A DNA stretch of 64,000 bases from JALOLV01 sp046295175 (GCA_046295175.1 JBKBNY010000006.1:62001-126000), one strand, 5' to 3'. Positions 34,716-44,036 are shown, counted from the first letter of the stretch. The notes: generated by a model not told the origin, from the letters alone. Program-made: numbers and translations.

Positions 34716-35147
34716 ATGAATACACATAAATCGCCACAAAATGCACTGGAAGACATCAAAGTCAATTTGAAACTGAAGCTTGCATCACTATGGACCAGTT
34801 TAATGTTCCTAATTATCTATCTCGATTATTTCCACCTATATATGCCAGGTAAGATAGATGACATTCTGAAAGGGAAAGTGTTTGTATTTGATATTTCGCA
34901 AGGATTTCTTTTGGTAGCACTTGCCTTGGTGGCAACTCCAGCACTGATGATTTTCCTATCTGTTACCCTACCGGCTAAAGTTAATCGCTGGGTAAATATC
35001 ATTATTGCCGCAATAAATATTCCCTTCATATTGTTTAATTTGGGAGGTGAGGCTTGGATTCACATGATAATTGGTGCAATTATTCAAGTCATTTTACTTT
35101 GTCTTATTATATATTTTGCGTGGAAATGGCCTCGCATTACAACTTAA
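34716..35147 (+). CDS. DUF6326-like four-helix membrane protein
   Basis: 143 aa. Four transmembrane helices: LWTSLMFLIIYLDYFHLYM, GFLLVALALVATPALMIFLS, VNIIIAAINIPFILFNLGG and GAIIQVILLCLIIYFAWKW. The N-terminus is amphipathic (ALEDIKVNLKLKLASLW). The pattern matches DUF6326, a family without known function. It is the last gene of the short run that starts at 33650, followed by a 22-bp hairpin. Confidence 0.75.
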   Translation: MNTHKSPQNALEDIKVNLKLKLASLWTSLMFLIIYLDYFHLYMPGKIDDILKGKVFVFDISQGFLLVALALVATPALMIFLSVTLPAKVNRWVNIIIAAINIPFILFNLGGEAWIHMIIGAIIQVILLCLIIYFAWKWPRITT

Positions 35148-35158
35148 ATAGTACAAAA

Positions 35159-35220
35159 TAAAGCTAATAAGCGGATTTAGTAAGACATTATTGTGCTTCT
35201 AAATCCGCTTATTAGCTTTA
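35159..35220. repeat. 22-bp perfect inverted repeat (strong hairpin)
   Basis: TAAAGCTAATAAGCGGATTT(AG) faces its exact complement with an 18-base loop; the loop ends (AAG...CTT) can pair further. It lies 11 bp after the DUF6326 stop. A short T stretch follows only weakly, so it may be a terminator, an RNA stability element or a repeat unit. Confidence 0.75.
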
Positions 35221-35334
35221 AGATTACCTTTCAGGTAAGAGAAACAATGAATCAATAAAAGAAACGTTTTAAGTTTGTTTAACTTGTAAATCATCAGTAA
35301 AATCATAACAATAATTAGTTTGATATATTTAAGT

Positions 35335-35919
35335 ATGACAAACAAAGTACTCAAAATATTATTATTTTTGCTGCAAACCAATTCGCTTACCGCTCAAATA
35401 AGCTTTTATGAAAGACTTGCTGACTCAACATTGACATTAACAAAACAAACGGTACATTACGACCCAGCTTACTTTAAAATTGGCTATCCGAACGGGGATG
35501 TTCCTAAAGATAAAGGCGTATGCACCGACGTCGTGATTAGAGCTTATAGAAAACTCGGAATTGATTTACAAAAAGAGGTTCACGAGGATATGAAAACAAA
35601 CTTTTCGAAGTATCCAAAAAATTGGCGACTTTCTAAACCTGACAAAAACATCGACCATAGAAGAGTCCCGAATCTAATGACCTTTTTTAAAAGAAATGGC
35701 TCAACCAAGCCAATTACTGCCAATTCAAAGGACTATTTACCGGGCGATATTGTATGTTGGAATTTAGGGGGTCAAATAACTCACATTGGAATTGTTTCTC
35801 GAAAAAAATCTCGTGACACTCAAAGATATTTAATAATACACAACATTGGTGCGGGCCAAGTTCTTGAAGACTGCTTGTTCAGTTACAAAATAATTGGACA
35901 CTACCGATATGAAAAATGA
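35335..35919 (+). CDS. DUF1287 family protein (NlpC/P60-like)
   Basis: Start taken at ATG 35335 (MTNKVLKILLFLLQTNSLTAQ, signal peptide); the upstream ATG at 35320 adds five residues. The ~175-aa mature domain has the DUF1287 signature GVCTDVVIRAYRKLGIDLQ (potential catalytic Cys about residue 60), RRVPNLMTFFKRNG, DYLPGDIVCWNLGGQITHIGI (His) and LIIHNIGAGQV. This NlpC/P60-related family is thought to act on peptide or amide bonds in the periplasm. Its stop overlaps the next gene's start by 4 bp (ATGA), so the two are translationally coupled. Confidence 0.85.
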   Translation: MTNKVLKILLFLLQTNSLTAQISFYERLADSTLTLTKQTVHYDPAYFKIGYPNGDVPKDKGVCTDVVIRAYRKLGIDLQKEVHEDMKTNFSKYPKNWRLSKPDKNIDHRRVPNLMTFFKRNGSTKPITANSKDYLPGDIVCWNLGGQITHIGIVSRKKSRDTQRYLIIHNIGAGQVLEDCLFSYKIIGHYRYEK

Positions 35920-37181
35920 AAATAGGGATTTTTACTTACGGAACAAGAGGTGATTTACAACCTTACGTAGCATTAGCTCTTGGGTTAATGGACAATGGAC
36001 ATCAGGTGACACTTTCTGCAACAGAAGACTTTAAAGATTTTGTTGAAGGATTTGGTGTAGCGTTTCAACCTTTATGGGGAAATGCCGAAACAATGATGAA
36101 CTCAGCCGAAGGGCAGAGTATTTTACAGACAGAAAACTCTATAAAATTGATGAAGTATTATTTTAAGGTACTTCACGACAATCGAGAGCCTTTACGAAAA
36201 AGTTATTTTGAGGCTATATCAAAAGTTGATTTTGTCATAGCTAACTCCATGACACTTCCGATTGTGAGTGCAATTGTCGAAAAACTGAATAAAAAAGTAG
36301 CCTTGACCTATTTTATGCCACCTGTTGTACCGACAAAAGAGTTTCCATTGGGTGATTTTGACTTTTTCGATTTTCCTTTGTATAACAAATTTACTTATAA
36401 AATAGCCCAAAGTTTCTTTTGGAAATTTATTAAAGAAGATACAAACGAATACCGAAAAGAGCTTGGTTTGCCTGTATTGAGGGAGAACTTAGTAACATAT
36501 CTTGACAAACAAAAGGTATTAGACCTTTATTGCATCAGTCAATCATTGATTCCACAACCTAAAGATTGGGAGCACCACCACAAAATCACTGGGTTTATAA
36601 ATATACCAAAACAAAAAAGAGAAGAACATTTTTTAGACAATACACCACCTGAACTATCTCAGTGGCTCAATGATGGCGAAAAACCCATCTACATTGGATT
36701 TGGTAGCAATGGGGTTGGAAATACAAAGAGGTTCTCAGAATTGCTCAAAGAAATATTAGAACAAACCAACGAGCGAATTCTCTTTTGCACAGGGTGGTCG
36801 GTTTTTGAAGATTTACCCAAACACAATAACTTATTTATAAGCAAATATGTAAATCACGAATCAATTTTACCTTTATGTAAACTGGGAATCTTTCATGGTG
36901 GAGCAGGTACCTTAGCAACCATGTTAAGACATAATTTACCCGTAATCATCGTTTCATTTTATACAGACCAACCAACTTGGGGTAAAATTATTGAAAGAAA
37001 AAACTTAGGGATTCATATCCCGATAAAAAAGCTTTCGTCCCAAAAATTAATTTCGGCAATTACTAAGGTACAAACATCTGAGATTAAATCAAACGTCACT
37101 GCAATCGGACACCAAATTAGAACCGAGGATGGCCTCAAAAATGCCATTGATGAAATTGAAAAATACTTCAGAAAACATTAA
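35916..37181 (+). CDS. UGT-like glycosyltransferase (GT1 family)
   Basis: 421-aa GT-B enzyme. The N-terminal acceptor domain begins KIGIFTYGTRGDLQPYVALALGL, as in vancomycin/sterol glucosyltransferases. The C-terminal donor domain has IYIGFGSNG and the nucleotide-sugar motif LCKLGIFHGGAGTLATML with PVIIVSFYTDQPTWGKIIE. It would transfer a sugar from a nucleotide sugar to a small or lipid acceptor; specificity unknown. It overlaps the DUF1287 gene by 4 bp. Confidence 0.88.
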   Translation: MKIGIFTYGTRGDLQPYVALALGLMDNGHQVTLSATEDFKDFVEGFGVAFQPLWGNAETMMNSAEGQSILQTENSIKLMKYYFKVLHDNREPLRKSYFEAISKVDFVIANSMTLPIVSAIVEKLNKKVALTYFMPPVVPTKEFPLGDFDFFDFPLYNKFTYKIAQSFFWKFIKEDTNEYRKELGLPVLRENLVTYLDKQKVLDLYCISQSLIPQPKDWEHHHKITGFINIPKQKREEHFLDNTPPELSQWLNDGEKPIYIGFGSNGVGNTKRFSELLKEILEQTNERILFCTGWSVFEDLPKHNNLFISKYVNHESILPLCKLGIFHGGAGTLATMLRHNLPVIIVSFYTDQPTWGKIIERKNLGIHIPIKKLSSQKLISAITKVQTSEIKSNVTAIGHQIRTEDGLKNAIDEIEKYFRKH

Positions 37182-37326
37182 AATTTGCACATTTCTAACA
37201 AAATATTGGTAAATCATCAACAATAAGCCTGCTCATATCTTCTAAAAATACAATGACTTTGGGTATCTGAAATATCTTAACTAAATTGCAAATTATTTCA
37301 TTGTAGAAGTCATTTATTTGATAGAT

Positions 37327-37962
37327 ATGCAAAAAACTTATGTACAATATGGCTGCGGATTGTCGGCCCCCAAAGAATGGATAAACTTCGATGTATCTCC
37401 TACTCTCAGGATTCAGAAAACCCCAATCATCGGAGATTTACTCAAAAGCAAACTAAACACTACCTTCCCATCGAATGTACTCTACGGTGATATTATAAAA
37501 GGATTACCAATTGCTGATGATTCTTGCGATGGTCTTTATTGCTCACATACACTCGAACACCTCTCGCTCGATGATTTTAGAACAGCACTAAGAAACTCCT
37601 ATAAAGTCTTAAAAAAAGGTGGAATCTTCAGATGCGTAGTACCAGACTTAGAATATTCGGCGAGGCTTTATGTTTCGATGCTGGATAAAGGTCAAAAAAC
37701 TGCCAGTATGGATTTTATGAATGAAACTTTACTGGGTATCAAACAACGCCCGACTGGAGTAAAAGGATTTATAAGTTCATTCTTGGGTAATTCTCACCAT
37801 CTTTGGATGTGGGATAAACAGTCGCTCGCCGAGGAACTTTCAAAGGCAGGTTTTGTAAATGTACGTTCTTGTAGCTTTAATGATTGCGAAGATGAGATGT
37901 TTAAACACGTCGAAGACCCATCAAGATTCGAAAAAGCTGCGGCTTTAGAATGTCGTAAATAA
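37327..37962 (+). CDS. Class I SAM-dependent methyltransferase
   Basis: About 211 aa; ATG at 37327 preferred to TTG 37318. Rossmann-like core: YVQYGCGLSAPKEWINFD (motif I-like), DGLYCSHTLEHLSLDDF (motif II/III, with the SHTLEHL signature of type 11 methyltransferases) and VLKKGGIFRCVVPDLE. These proteins often sit in polysaccharide clusters; a glycosyltransferase gene lies just upstream. A strong terminator follows. Confidence 0.87.
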   Translation: MQKTYVQYGCGLSAPKEWINFDVSPTLRIQKTPIIGDLLKSKLNTTFPSNVLYGDIIKGLPIADDSCDGLYCSHTLEHLSLDDFRTALRNSYKVLKKGGIFRCVVPDLEYSARLYVSMLDKGQKTASMDFMNETLLGIKQRPTGVKGFISSFLGNSHHLWMWDKQSLAEELSKAGFVNVRSCSFNDCEDEMFKHVEDPSRFEKAAALECRK

Positions 37963-37978
37963 TACATAAATCTCTCAA

Positions 37979-38017
37979 AATAAGGCGAAAACTGATAGTT
38001 TTCGCCTTATTTTTTTG
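37979..38017 (+). terminator. Terminator after the methyltransferase gene
   Basis: 15-bp perfect stem AATAAGGCGAAAACT / AGTTTTCGCCTTATT with three-base loop and a T7 run. Confidence 0.93.
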
Positions 38018-38176
38018 CATTTACCGCTCGATAAAAATTTCAAAAACAGGTAAAAACACCTACCTCCTCCATTTTTCGATTCGATAGTTTTGTGAAGAGT
38101 TTGTTACGTAACCCAAAAAGTGTTTTCAGAATCATCCACCCCCAATTACATTTTTTACTCGTAAACTTTTATCAAA

Positions 38177-40177
38177 ATGAAAACGAACATTCTCCAAGCA
38201 CTATTGATTTGTTTGCTTAGCTTTCCAGCTTTTGTTGTTGCTCAGAAAAATCCCAAACCACCATCACCACAAACGATAATCAAGAACAAAGAAGTCCTCA
38301 ATCAACTTCCATTCAGCGACACTATGTCATTTGTGAACGCTCGCAGGGGTTTTATTGCCACGACACCCGACCTAAACATCACTCGCCCAGACGGAATGCC
38401 AGTTTGGAACATGGCTCAATACAACTTTATGAACACCCCGACAGCTCCTTACACTGTCAATCCAAGTCTTTGGCGTCAAGAAAGGCTAAACAACATGTAC
38501 GGGCTTTTCAAAGTCGTTGATGGGATTTACCAAGTCAGAGGCTATGATATGTCGAATATGACCATTATTGAGGGCAATACAGGACTTATTTTGGTTGACC
38601 CATTGGTTTCGGAAGAAACTGCAAGAGCAGCCCTCAAACTTTACCATGACAATGTTGACTCCAAACGCGAAGTAAGAGCTATTATTAATACCCATAGCCA
38701 CGTTGACCACTATGGTGGAATCTTTGGCGTAACTACTCGCTCAAACATTGAATCTGGTAAAGTTCTTCTCTATGTCCCGCAGAATTTCTTAGAAGAGGCC
38801 GTTTCAGAAAACGTTTACGCAGGCAATGCAATGTCACGCAGAGCTCAATATATGTACGGAATCTTTCTAAAAAAAGACTCCAAAGGGCAAGTTGGCGTTG
38901 GCTTAGGTAAAGGTTCTTCAACGGGCAATGTAGGTATCATGGATGCTGCAAATGATTCAACAATCATCAAAAATACGGGTGAAGTACATAAAATTGACGG
39001 ATTAGATTTTGTTTTTCAGATGGCTCCGCACACCGAAGCTCCTGCTGAAATGCTTTTTTACATTCCAAAATACAAAGCTCTTTGCTCAGCCGAAGACGCA
39101 ACCCACGTACTTCATAACCTTTATACGCTTAGAGGTGCTCAGGTTCGTAGTTCACAGTCTTGGTGGCAAGCGGTAAATGAAACAATTAATTTATTCGGCG
39201 ATAGTCTTCAAGTAGTTTTTGCTTCACACCATTGGCCAACTTGGGGCAATCAAGCCAGCAACCGATTCCTAAAAAATCAAAGAGATTTATACAAATACCT
39301 CCATGACCAAGTTCTGAATCTTGCCAATAAAGGCTATACCATGATTGAGATTGGAGAAATGATGAAATTGCCTAAATCATTAGACCAAGAATGGTACAAC
39401 CGCGGATATTACGGAAGCGTCAATCACGACTCTAAGGCAGTTTATCAGTATTATTTGGGGTTTTACACGGGAAATCCCGCCGATTTGTATCAATTAACCC
39501 CTCGTGATGCAGCTATTAAATTTGTTGAATACATGGGCGGACCTGCCGCAGTAATCGAAAAAGCCAAAAAAGATTTCGTAAAAGGCCATTATCGTTGGGT
39601 TGCCCAAGTCATGAACCAAGTTGTTTATGCAGATTCATCGAATATGCAAGCTCGATACTTAGAAGCGGATGCTTTGGAGCAATTAGGTTACCAAACCGAG
39701 AATGCAACTTGGAGAAATAACTTTTTGATGGGTGCTTATGAATTGAGAAATGGAGTAAACAAAAAACTTAAATCTTCGACAGTTAGCCCAGCAACGATTG
39801 CAGGTATGACCGTTGATATGCTTTTTGATTTAATGGGGATACAACTAAACGCTACAAAAGCCGACGGTAAAAACTATACGTTCAATTACGTAGTAGATGA
39901 CCAAAACCCCGAAACACCCGACAATTATATTTTGTATCTGACAAATAGTGTATTGATTTATGAAGATAATAAGCAAGCAAAATCGCCAGATGCAACAATA
40001 ACTATGAAGCGTACCACATGGAATGATATTTTGGTGGGCAAAACTACTTTTGTCAAAGAAATAGACAATGGTAATGTCAAAATTAGTAATGGGTCGGCTG
40101 GGGTTGCCAAGTTTTTAGATTTACTAAATATGCAAGAAACTTTTGATTTAATGTTCAATATCGTTACTCCACGATAA
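38177..40177 (+). CDS. MBL-fold alkyl sulfatase (SdsA1/YjcS type), exported
   Basis: 666-aa enzyme with a signal peptide (FPAFVVAQ). The metallo-beta-lactamase domain carries NTHSHVDHYGGIFG near residue 172 and further metal ligands in MAPHTEAPAEM and FASHHWPTWGN. A dimerisation domain and a C-terminal SCP2-like domain (about 560-666) complete the three-part structure of linear alkylsulfatases. It would hydrolyse primary alkyl sulfates such as SDS to the alcohol and sulfate, for carbon or sulfur use or detoxification. Single gene. Confidence 0.93.
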   Translation: MKTNILQALLICLLSFPAFVVAQKNPKPPSPQTIIKNKEVLNQLPFSDTMSFVNARRGFIATTPDLNITRPDGMPVWNMAQYNFMNTPTAPYTVNPSLWRQERLNNMYGLFKVVDGIYQVRGYDMSNMTIIEGNTGLILVDPLVSEETARAALKLYHDNVDSKREVRAIINTHSHVDHYGGIFGVTTRSNIESGKVLLYVPQNFLEEAVSENVYAGNAMSRRAQYMYGIFLKKDSKGQVGVGLGKGSSTGNVGIMDAANDSTIIKNTGEVHKIDGLDFVFQMAPHTEAPAEMLFYIPKYKALCSAEDATHVLHNLYTLRGAQVRSSQSWWQAVNETINLFGDSLQVVFASHHWPTWGNQASNRFLKNQRDLYKYLHDQVLNLANKGYTMIEIGEMMKLPKSLDQEWYNRGYYGSVNHDSKAVYQYYLGFYTGNPADLYQLTPRDAAIKFVEYMGGPAAVIEKAKKDFVKGHYRWVAQVMNQVVYADSSNMQARYLEADALEQLGYQTENATWRNNFLMGAYELRNGVNKKLKSSTVSPATIAGMTVDMLFDLMGIQLNATKADGKNYTFNYVVDDQNPETPDNYILYLTNSVLIYEDNKQAKSPDATITMKRTTWNDILVGKTTFVKEIDNGNVKISNGSAGVAKFLDLLNMQETFDLMFNIVTPR

Positions 40178-40202
40178 ATTATTTAACATCATTTTTATTT
40201 CC

Positions 40203-40238
40203 AAAAGTGGGTCAAATATCATTTTGGCCCACTTTTTT
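40203..40238 (+). terminator. Terminator of the alkylsulfatase gene
   Basis: 14-bp stem AAAAGTGGGTCAAA with TTTGGCCCACTTTT (one G-T), followed by T6, 26 bp past the stop. Confidence 0.88.
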
Positions 40239-40297
40239 ATTATATTGGAAGCAAAAATTCAATATTAATCACAATACATAAAATATTATCAAACCTT

Positions 40298-40798
40298 ATG
40301 AAAATTATTAAATGTTTAATACTTTTTATATTTCCTCTATTTGCGAATTCGCAGGAATTATTCGGGGATAGATGCCTTGGAGTTTGGCAAGGAACTATGT
40401 ATATCTACAACAATGGCAATTTAAGAGATAGCGTATTGGTAAAAATGACAGTAGAAAAAACCAATGAACCTACCACTTGGACTTGGAAAACTGAGTATCT
40501 ATCAACTAAAAATCCAATGACAAAAAACTATACACTAAAGTTAAAAGATAAATCAAAGAATCTTTACATAACCGATGAAGGTGGCGGATTAGAATTATAC
40601 GATTATTTGTACGGTAATAAGCTGTATTGTCTATTTGAAACCCATGAGGTTTATCTCACCTCAACGTATGAACTGAAAGGCGATGAACTCATTTTTGAAG
40701 TTACATCAGGTAAAAAATTGGAGGGTACTCACCCCGAAGTCAGGAATTTTGGAGTAAACAACCTTCAAAGGGTAGTATTTAGAAAACAAAAGTATTAA
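40298..40798 (+). CDS. Exported hypothetical protein (166 aa)
   Basis: Not assigned to a family. Signal peptide MKIIKCLILFIFPLFANS. The mature ~148 residues are beta-rich: GVWQGTMYIYNNGNLRDSVL opens a lipocalin-like pattern, followed by KMTVEKTNEPTTWTWKTEY and LYITDEGGGLELYDYLYGN. A small calycin-type binding barrel is possible. It converges on trmD with a 50-bp gap. Confidence 0.7.
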   Translation: MKIIKCLILFIFPLFANSQELFGDRCLGVWQGTMYIYNNGNLRDSVLVKMTVEKTNEPTTWTWKTEYLSTKNPMTKNYTLKLKDKSKNLYITDEGGGLELYDYLYGNKLYCLFETHEVYLTSTYELKGDELIFEVTSGKKLEGTHPEVRNFGVNNLQRVVFRKQKY

Positions 40799-40848
40799 AC
40801 AAATAAAAAAATTTAAACTAATTATCCGCTTAATACTTTTATAAAATA

Positions 40849-41526
40849 TCAGCCTAATAAATCGGGTCTTCTTGCTTTTGTACGTTCAATTGACTGTTCG
40901 AGACGCCAATCGTTGATTTTCTTTTCGTGGCCAGAGAGTAAAATATCTGGCACTTTCATTCCTTCAAAATCGGCTGGACGAGTATAAACTGGCGGAGCCA
41001 ATAAATTATCTTGGAATGAATCTGTCAAAGCAGAGGTTTCATCGTTCAACACACCTGGAATCAACCTAATAATAGCATCCGATACGACTGCTGCGGCCAA
41101 CTCACCACCCGAAAGTACATAATCGCCAATCGAAATCTCTTTGGTTATAAAATGCTGACGCACACGCTCATCAACTCCTTTGTAATGTCCACAGAGAATT
41201 GTCAAATTTTGACACATTGATAGCTTATTGGCTGTTTTTTGCTCAAATCTTTCACCATCTGGTGTCATATAGATGATTTCATCGTATGTACGTTCGGCTT
41301 GCAGCGTGCGAATACAATTTGCTATTGGCTCAATCATCATCACCATACCGGCACCTCCACCAAAAGCATAATCGTCAACATTTTTATGTTTTGATATACT
41401 GTAATCTCTCAAGTCATGCACCACAACTTCGGCATGCTTTGCATCAATCGCACGTTTAAGAATCGAATGGGCAAAAAAACTATCCAGCAATCTTGGCAAA
41501 CAAGTAATTATATCTATCCTTACCAT
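40849..41526 (-). CDS. trmD: tRNA (guanine37-N1-)-methyltransferase
   Basis: SPOUT-class methyltransferase making m1G37 next to the anticodon, preventing frameshifting. N-terminal MVRIDIITCLPRLLDSFFAH, the trefoil-knot SAM site YMTPDGERFEQ, ILCGHYKGVDERV and EISIGDYVLSGGELAA are all present. 225 aa is normal. It is the last gene of the rpsP-rimM-trmD operon, 34 bp after rimM. Confidence 0.96.
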   Translation of the reverse strand: MVRIDIITCLPRLLDSFFAHSILKRAIDAKHAEVVVHDLRDYSISKHKNVDDYAFGGGAGMVMMIEPIANCIRTLQAERTYDEIIYMTPDGERFEQKTANKLSMCQNLTILCGHYKGVDERVRQHFITKEISIGDYVLSGGELAAAVVSDAIIRLIPGVLNDETSALTDSFQDNLLAPPVYTRPADFEGMKVPDILLSGHEKKINDWRLEQSIERTKARRPDLLG

Positions 41527-41560
41527 ACAAATAATTCTGATTGAAAAATCTTACACAACA

Positions 41561-42088
41561 TCAAGGCTCAAGATAAACCTCCAACAAACCGTCTGGAAGA
41601 TTCGTATAAAGTTCTTTTTTATCTCGATTAACCGACTTTACAATATCATCGTTTATCGGAATCAACACCTCTACATCTTGGTACTCCATCGCAATCAAAT
41701 CTTGCTGATGTGATGTATAAACAGCTTTGACAATACCGAGTGCCCCTTTCTGCTCATCAATAACTTGAAAATCAGTTATTTCGTGATAATAAAATTGATT
41801 CTCTTCGAGAGTCGGTAGAACATCCATTGGCAAATACAAATCTGCACCAACCAATCTTTGGGCGGATTCGATACTATCAATTTCTTCAAATTTAACGATT
41901 GACTTTGTCCCACGAATTTGAATTTTCTCAATCAAATGCGGAATCAACTCTCCTTTTATATCAAGCAAAACTGAGTCGAGGTCTTCATAATCCTCTGGCA
42001 CATCGACATCGAGCCAAATCTGCATTTCGCCTTTAAGTCCGTGTGTTTTGGTTATTTTTCCTAATTGGAAACAGCTATCTTTAGTCAT
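41561..42088 (-). CDS. rimM: Ribosome maturation factor RimM
   Basis: Assembly factor for the 30S head, acting on S19 and the 16S 3' domain. N-terminal RimM barrel (FQLGKITKTHGLKGEMQIWLD) and a C-terminal PRC-barrel (FYYHEITDFQVIDEQKGALG, then VLIPINDDIVKSVNR). 175 aa is standard. It lies between rpsP and trmD in the conserved order, with an intergenic hairpin after rpsP that could tune expression. Confidence 0.94.
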   Translation of the reverse strand: MTKDSCFQLGKITKTHGLKGEMQIWLDVDVPEDYEDLDSVLLDIKGELIPHLIEKIQIRGTKSIVKFEEIDSIESAQRLVGADLYLPMDVLPTLEENQFYYHEITDFQVIDEQKGALGIVKAVYTSHQQDLIAMEYQDVEVLIPINDDIVKSVNRDKKELYTNLPDGLLEVYLEP

Positions 42089-42108
42089 TTAGGTAATTTT
42101 TAAACCAA

Positions 42109-42134
42109 AAATCCCCGCCACAAAGCGAGGATTT
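42109..42134 (-). terminator. Hairpin between rpsP and rimM (possible attenuator)
   Basis: 10-bp stem AAATCCCCGC / GCGAGGATTT (one mismatch) with a six-base loop. On the minus strand it is followed by T5, so it may reduce transcription into rimM-trmD and help keep S16 levels above the enzyme levels. Confidence 0.6.
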
Positions 42135-42165
42135 GAGATATTCATTTCAGAAAAGAATCTTTGGA

Positions 42166-42708
42166 TTAAGCTTCAGCAGGAGCTTCTGCTTCTTCGGCTG
42201 CAACTTCTGGAGCTGCTTCCTCCGCAGGGGCTTCTTCAACTGCAACAGCTGCCGCTTGAGCCGCAGCAATAGCCGCTTCTTGCTCTTCACGTTTTTTAAC
42301 CTCAGCTGCAAATTGTGCTTTCTTAGCTGCTTCTTTCTCGCTTGCTAATTTATCAACTTTTCCTTGAATTTTCGATTCTTTAGAACCAATCCACTCTTGG
42401 AAACGAGCATCAGCAACTTCTTGAGTAATAGCACCTTTGTTAACACCAACTTGAAGGTGTTTTTTCAAAAGCATTCCTTTGTATGATAAAATACGTTTTG
42501 CTGTGTCAGTAGGTTGTGCACCAACCATCAACCAATGTAATGCTCTTTCGTCTTTGATATCGATAGACGCAGGATTTGTGTTTGGATTGTACTGTCCAAT
42601 CTTTTCAATGAAACGTCCATCACGAGGGGCACGAGCATCTGCTACTACGATGTCGTAGATAGCTAATTTTTTGCGTCCTCTGCGGGCTAATCTGATTTTA
42701 ACTGCCAT
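42166..42708 (-). CDS. rpsP: 30S ribosomal protein S16 with extended C-terminus
   Basis: First ~85 residues are S16 (AVKIRLARRGRKKLAIYDIV, GRFIEKIGQYNP, ALHWLMVGAQPTDTAKRIL). The remaining ~95 residues are a Lys/Glu coiled region followed by an Ala/Glu/Pro-rich tail ending EAEAPAEA. This long tail is usual in Bacteroidota and is absent from E. coli S16 (82 aa). S16 is an early 30S assembly protein. It heads the rimM-trmD operon, downstream of rnpB. Confidence 0.96.
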   Translation of the reverse strand: MAVKIRLARRGRKKLAIYDIVVADARAPRDGRFIEKIGQYNPNTNPASIDIKDERALHWLMVGAQPTDTAKRILSYKGMLLKKHLQVGVNKGAITQEVADARFQEWIGSKESKIQGKVDKLASEKEAAKKAQFAAEVKKREEQEAAIAAAQAAAVAVEEAPAEEAAPEVAAEEAEAPAEA

Positions 42709-42825
42709 GTTTTAATTGAATTTATAGGGAACCCGTCCCTTTTTATTTTGAGGACTGCAAAATTATGATAAAAAACACTGTGAAACAAACAAATTGTGAT
42801 ATTTTTTATTTGTTCAGAATTTTAT

Positions 42826-43218
42826 GAAAGAAGAAGAAATAAACCTATAAGCCGAATTCTGTATCTCGCCAATGGCGGATTCTTATCATCTATCTGCGAT
42901 GACAGTCGTCTGTCACCTGTATCGCTCTACCCTCCGACATCGAGCGAGCAGCCCTCAAGCGTCGGTATATTTGAGTTTTCAGCATATAAGGTTTGCCGTA
43001 CACCCAGCATCACTGCTGGTACGGTGGTCTCTTACACCACCTTTTCACCCTTATCACACCCAAAGGCGGACGGTATATTTTCTGTTGCACTTTCTGTGAG
43101 CCAATCGTCACCAATTAGCCCCCTACCCGTTAGGTAGTATATTGCTCTGTGCTGTTCGGACTTTCCTCACCATTAATTGCTCAATGGCACGATAAGACAG
43201 TTTATTTCTTCTTCTTTC
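42826..43218 (-). ncRNA. rnpB: RNase P RNA (bacterial class A)
   Basis: Catalytic RNA that matures tRNA 5' ends. On the minus strand the 5' region has the universal GAGGAAAGTCCGAAC, then GGTAGGGGGCTAATTGG-type J/P elements, an internal CTGGGTGTACGGC and the 3' signature GAATTCGGCTTATAGGTT. The whole is closed by a 19-bp perfect helix GAAAGAAGAAGAAATAAAC / GTTTATTTCTTCTTCTTTC at 42826-42844 and 43200-43218, taken as an extended P1. The length of ~390 nt is normal. Exact ends are set by the helix and may be trimmed. Confidence 0.93.
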
Positions 43219-43245
43219 AAAATACTTTATAAAACTAATTATTTC

Positions 43246-43992
43246 TTAGGTAAGCATTCCACCATCAACTTGAAGAACCTGACCAGTGATGTACTTCGAC
43301 ATATCAGAACCCAAGAACACGCAAGCATCGGCAACTTCTTCGCCTTGGCCAGCACGTTTTAGTGGAATATTTTTCAACCATTCTTCTAAAGCTTTTTCAT
43401 TCAATTCACCAGTCATTTCGGTTTCAATAAAACCCGGAGCGATTGCATTTGAGCGAATGTTTCGAGAACCTAATTCTTTGGCAATTGATTTAGTAAAGCC
43501 AATGATACCTGCTTTTGATGCTGCGTAGTTAGCTTGGCCAGCGTTACCCATCAATCCCACAACCGAAGTAATATTGATTATTGAGCCTGCCTTGGCACGC
43601 ATCATCGGTTTTGTAGCGGCCTTTGTAAGATTAAAAACAGATTTCAAATTAACACGCATTACCTCATCCCATTGGTCTTCGGTCATACGCATCAATAGCG
43701 TATCGCGTGTAATACCTGCGTTATTTACCAATATATCTAAACCACCAAAGTCGGCGACAACATCATTAACTAATTGCTCGGCCGAAGCAAAATCTGAAGC
43801 ATCCGAACGATACCCTTTGGCCTTAACTCCGTAAGCGGCAAGTTCAGCTTCGAGAGCCTGTCCTTTCTCTATACTCGACAAATAAGTAAATGCAACATTA
43901 GCACCATTCTCGGCGAATCGGATAGCCATAGCTCTACCGATACCGCGTGATGCTCCTGTGATAATCGCTACTTTATTTTCCAATAATTTCAT
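43246..43992 (-). CDS. fabG: 3-oxoacyl-[acyl-carrier-protein] reductase
   Basis: Short-chain dehydrogenase of fatty-acid elongation, NADPH-dependent. Nucleotide motif TGASRGIGRAMA (residues ~13-24), NNAG near 90, catalytic Ser in INITSVVGLMGNAG, Tyr-x3-Lys in NYAASKAG (about residue 155), and the C-terminal YITGQVLQVDGGM. 248 aa is exactly the FabG size. It is upstream of rnpB on the same strand and 44 bp downstream of the hydroxylase gene. Confidence 0.94.
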   Translation of the reverse strand: MKLLENKVAIITGASRGIGRAMAIRFAENGANVAFTYLSSIEKGQALEAELAAYGVKAKGYRSDASDFASAEQLVNDVVADFGGLDILVNNAGITRDTLLMRMTEDQWDEVMRVNLKSVFNLTKAATKPMMRAKAGSIINITSVVGLMGNAGQANYAASKAGIIGFTKSIAKELGSRNIRSNAIAPGFIETEMTGELNEKALEEWLKNIPLKRAGQGEEVADACVFLGSDMSKYITGQVLQVDGGMLT

Positions 43993-44036
43993 TTTATATT
44001 TATTATTTGTTTAAAATGCGAATAAAAAAATTAAAA

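Noticed and set aside
42796..43137. Open frames of 113 and 75 aa
   Set aside because: They lie inside the RNase P RNA, which explains the sequence conservation; not protein-coding.
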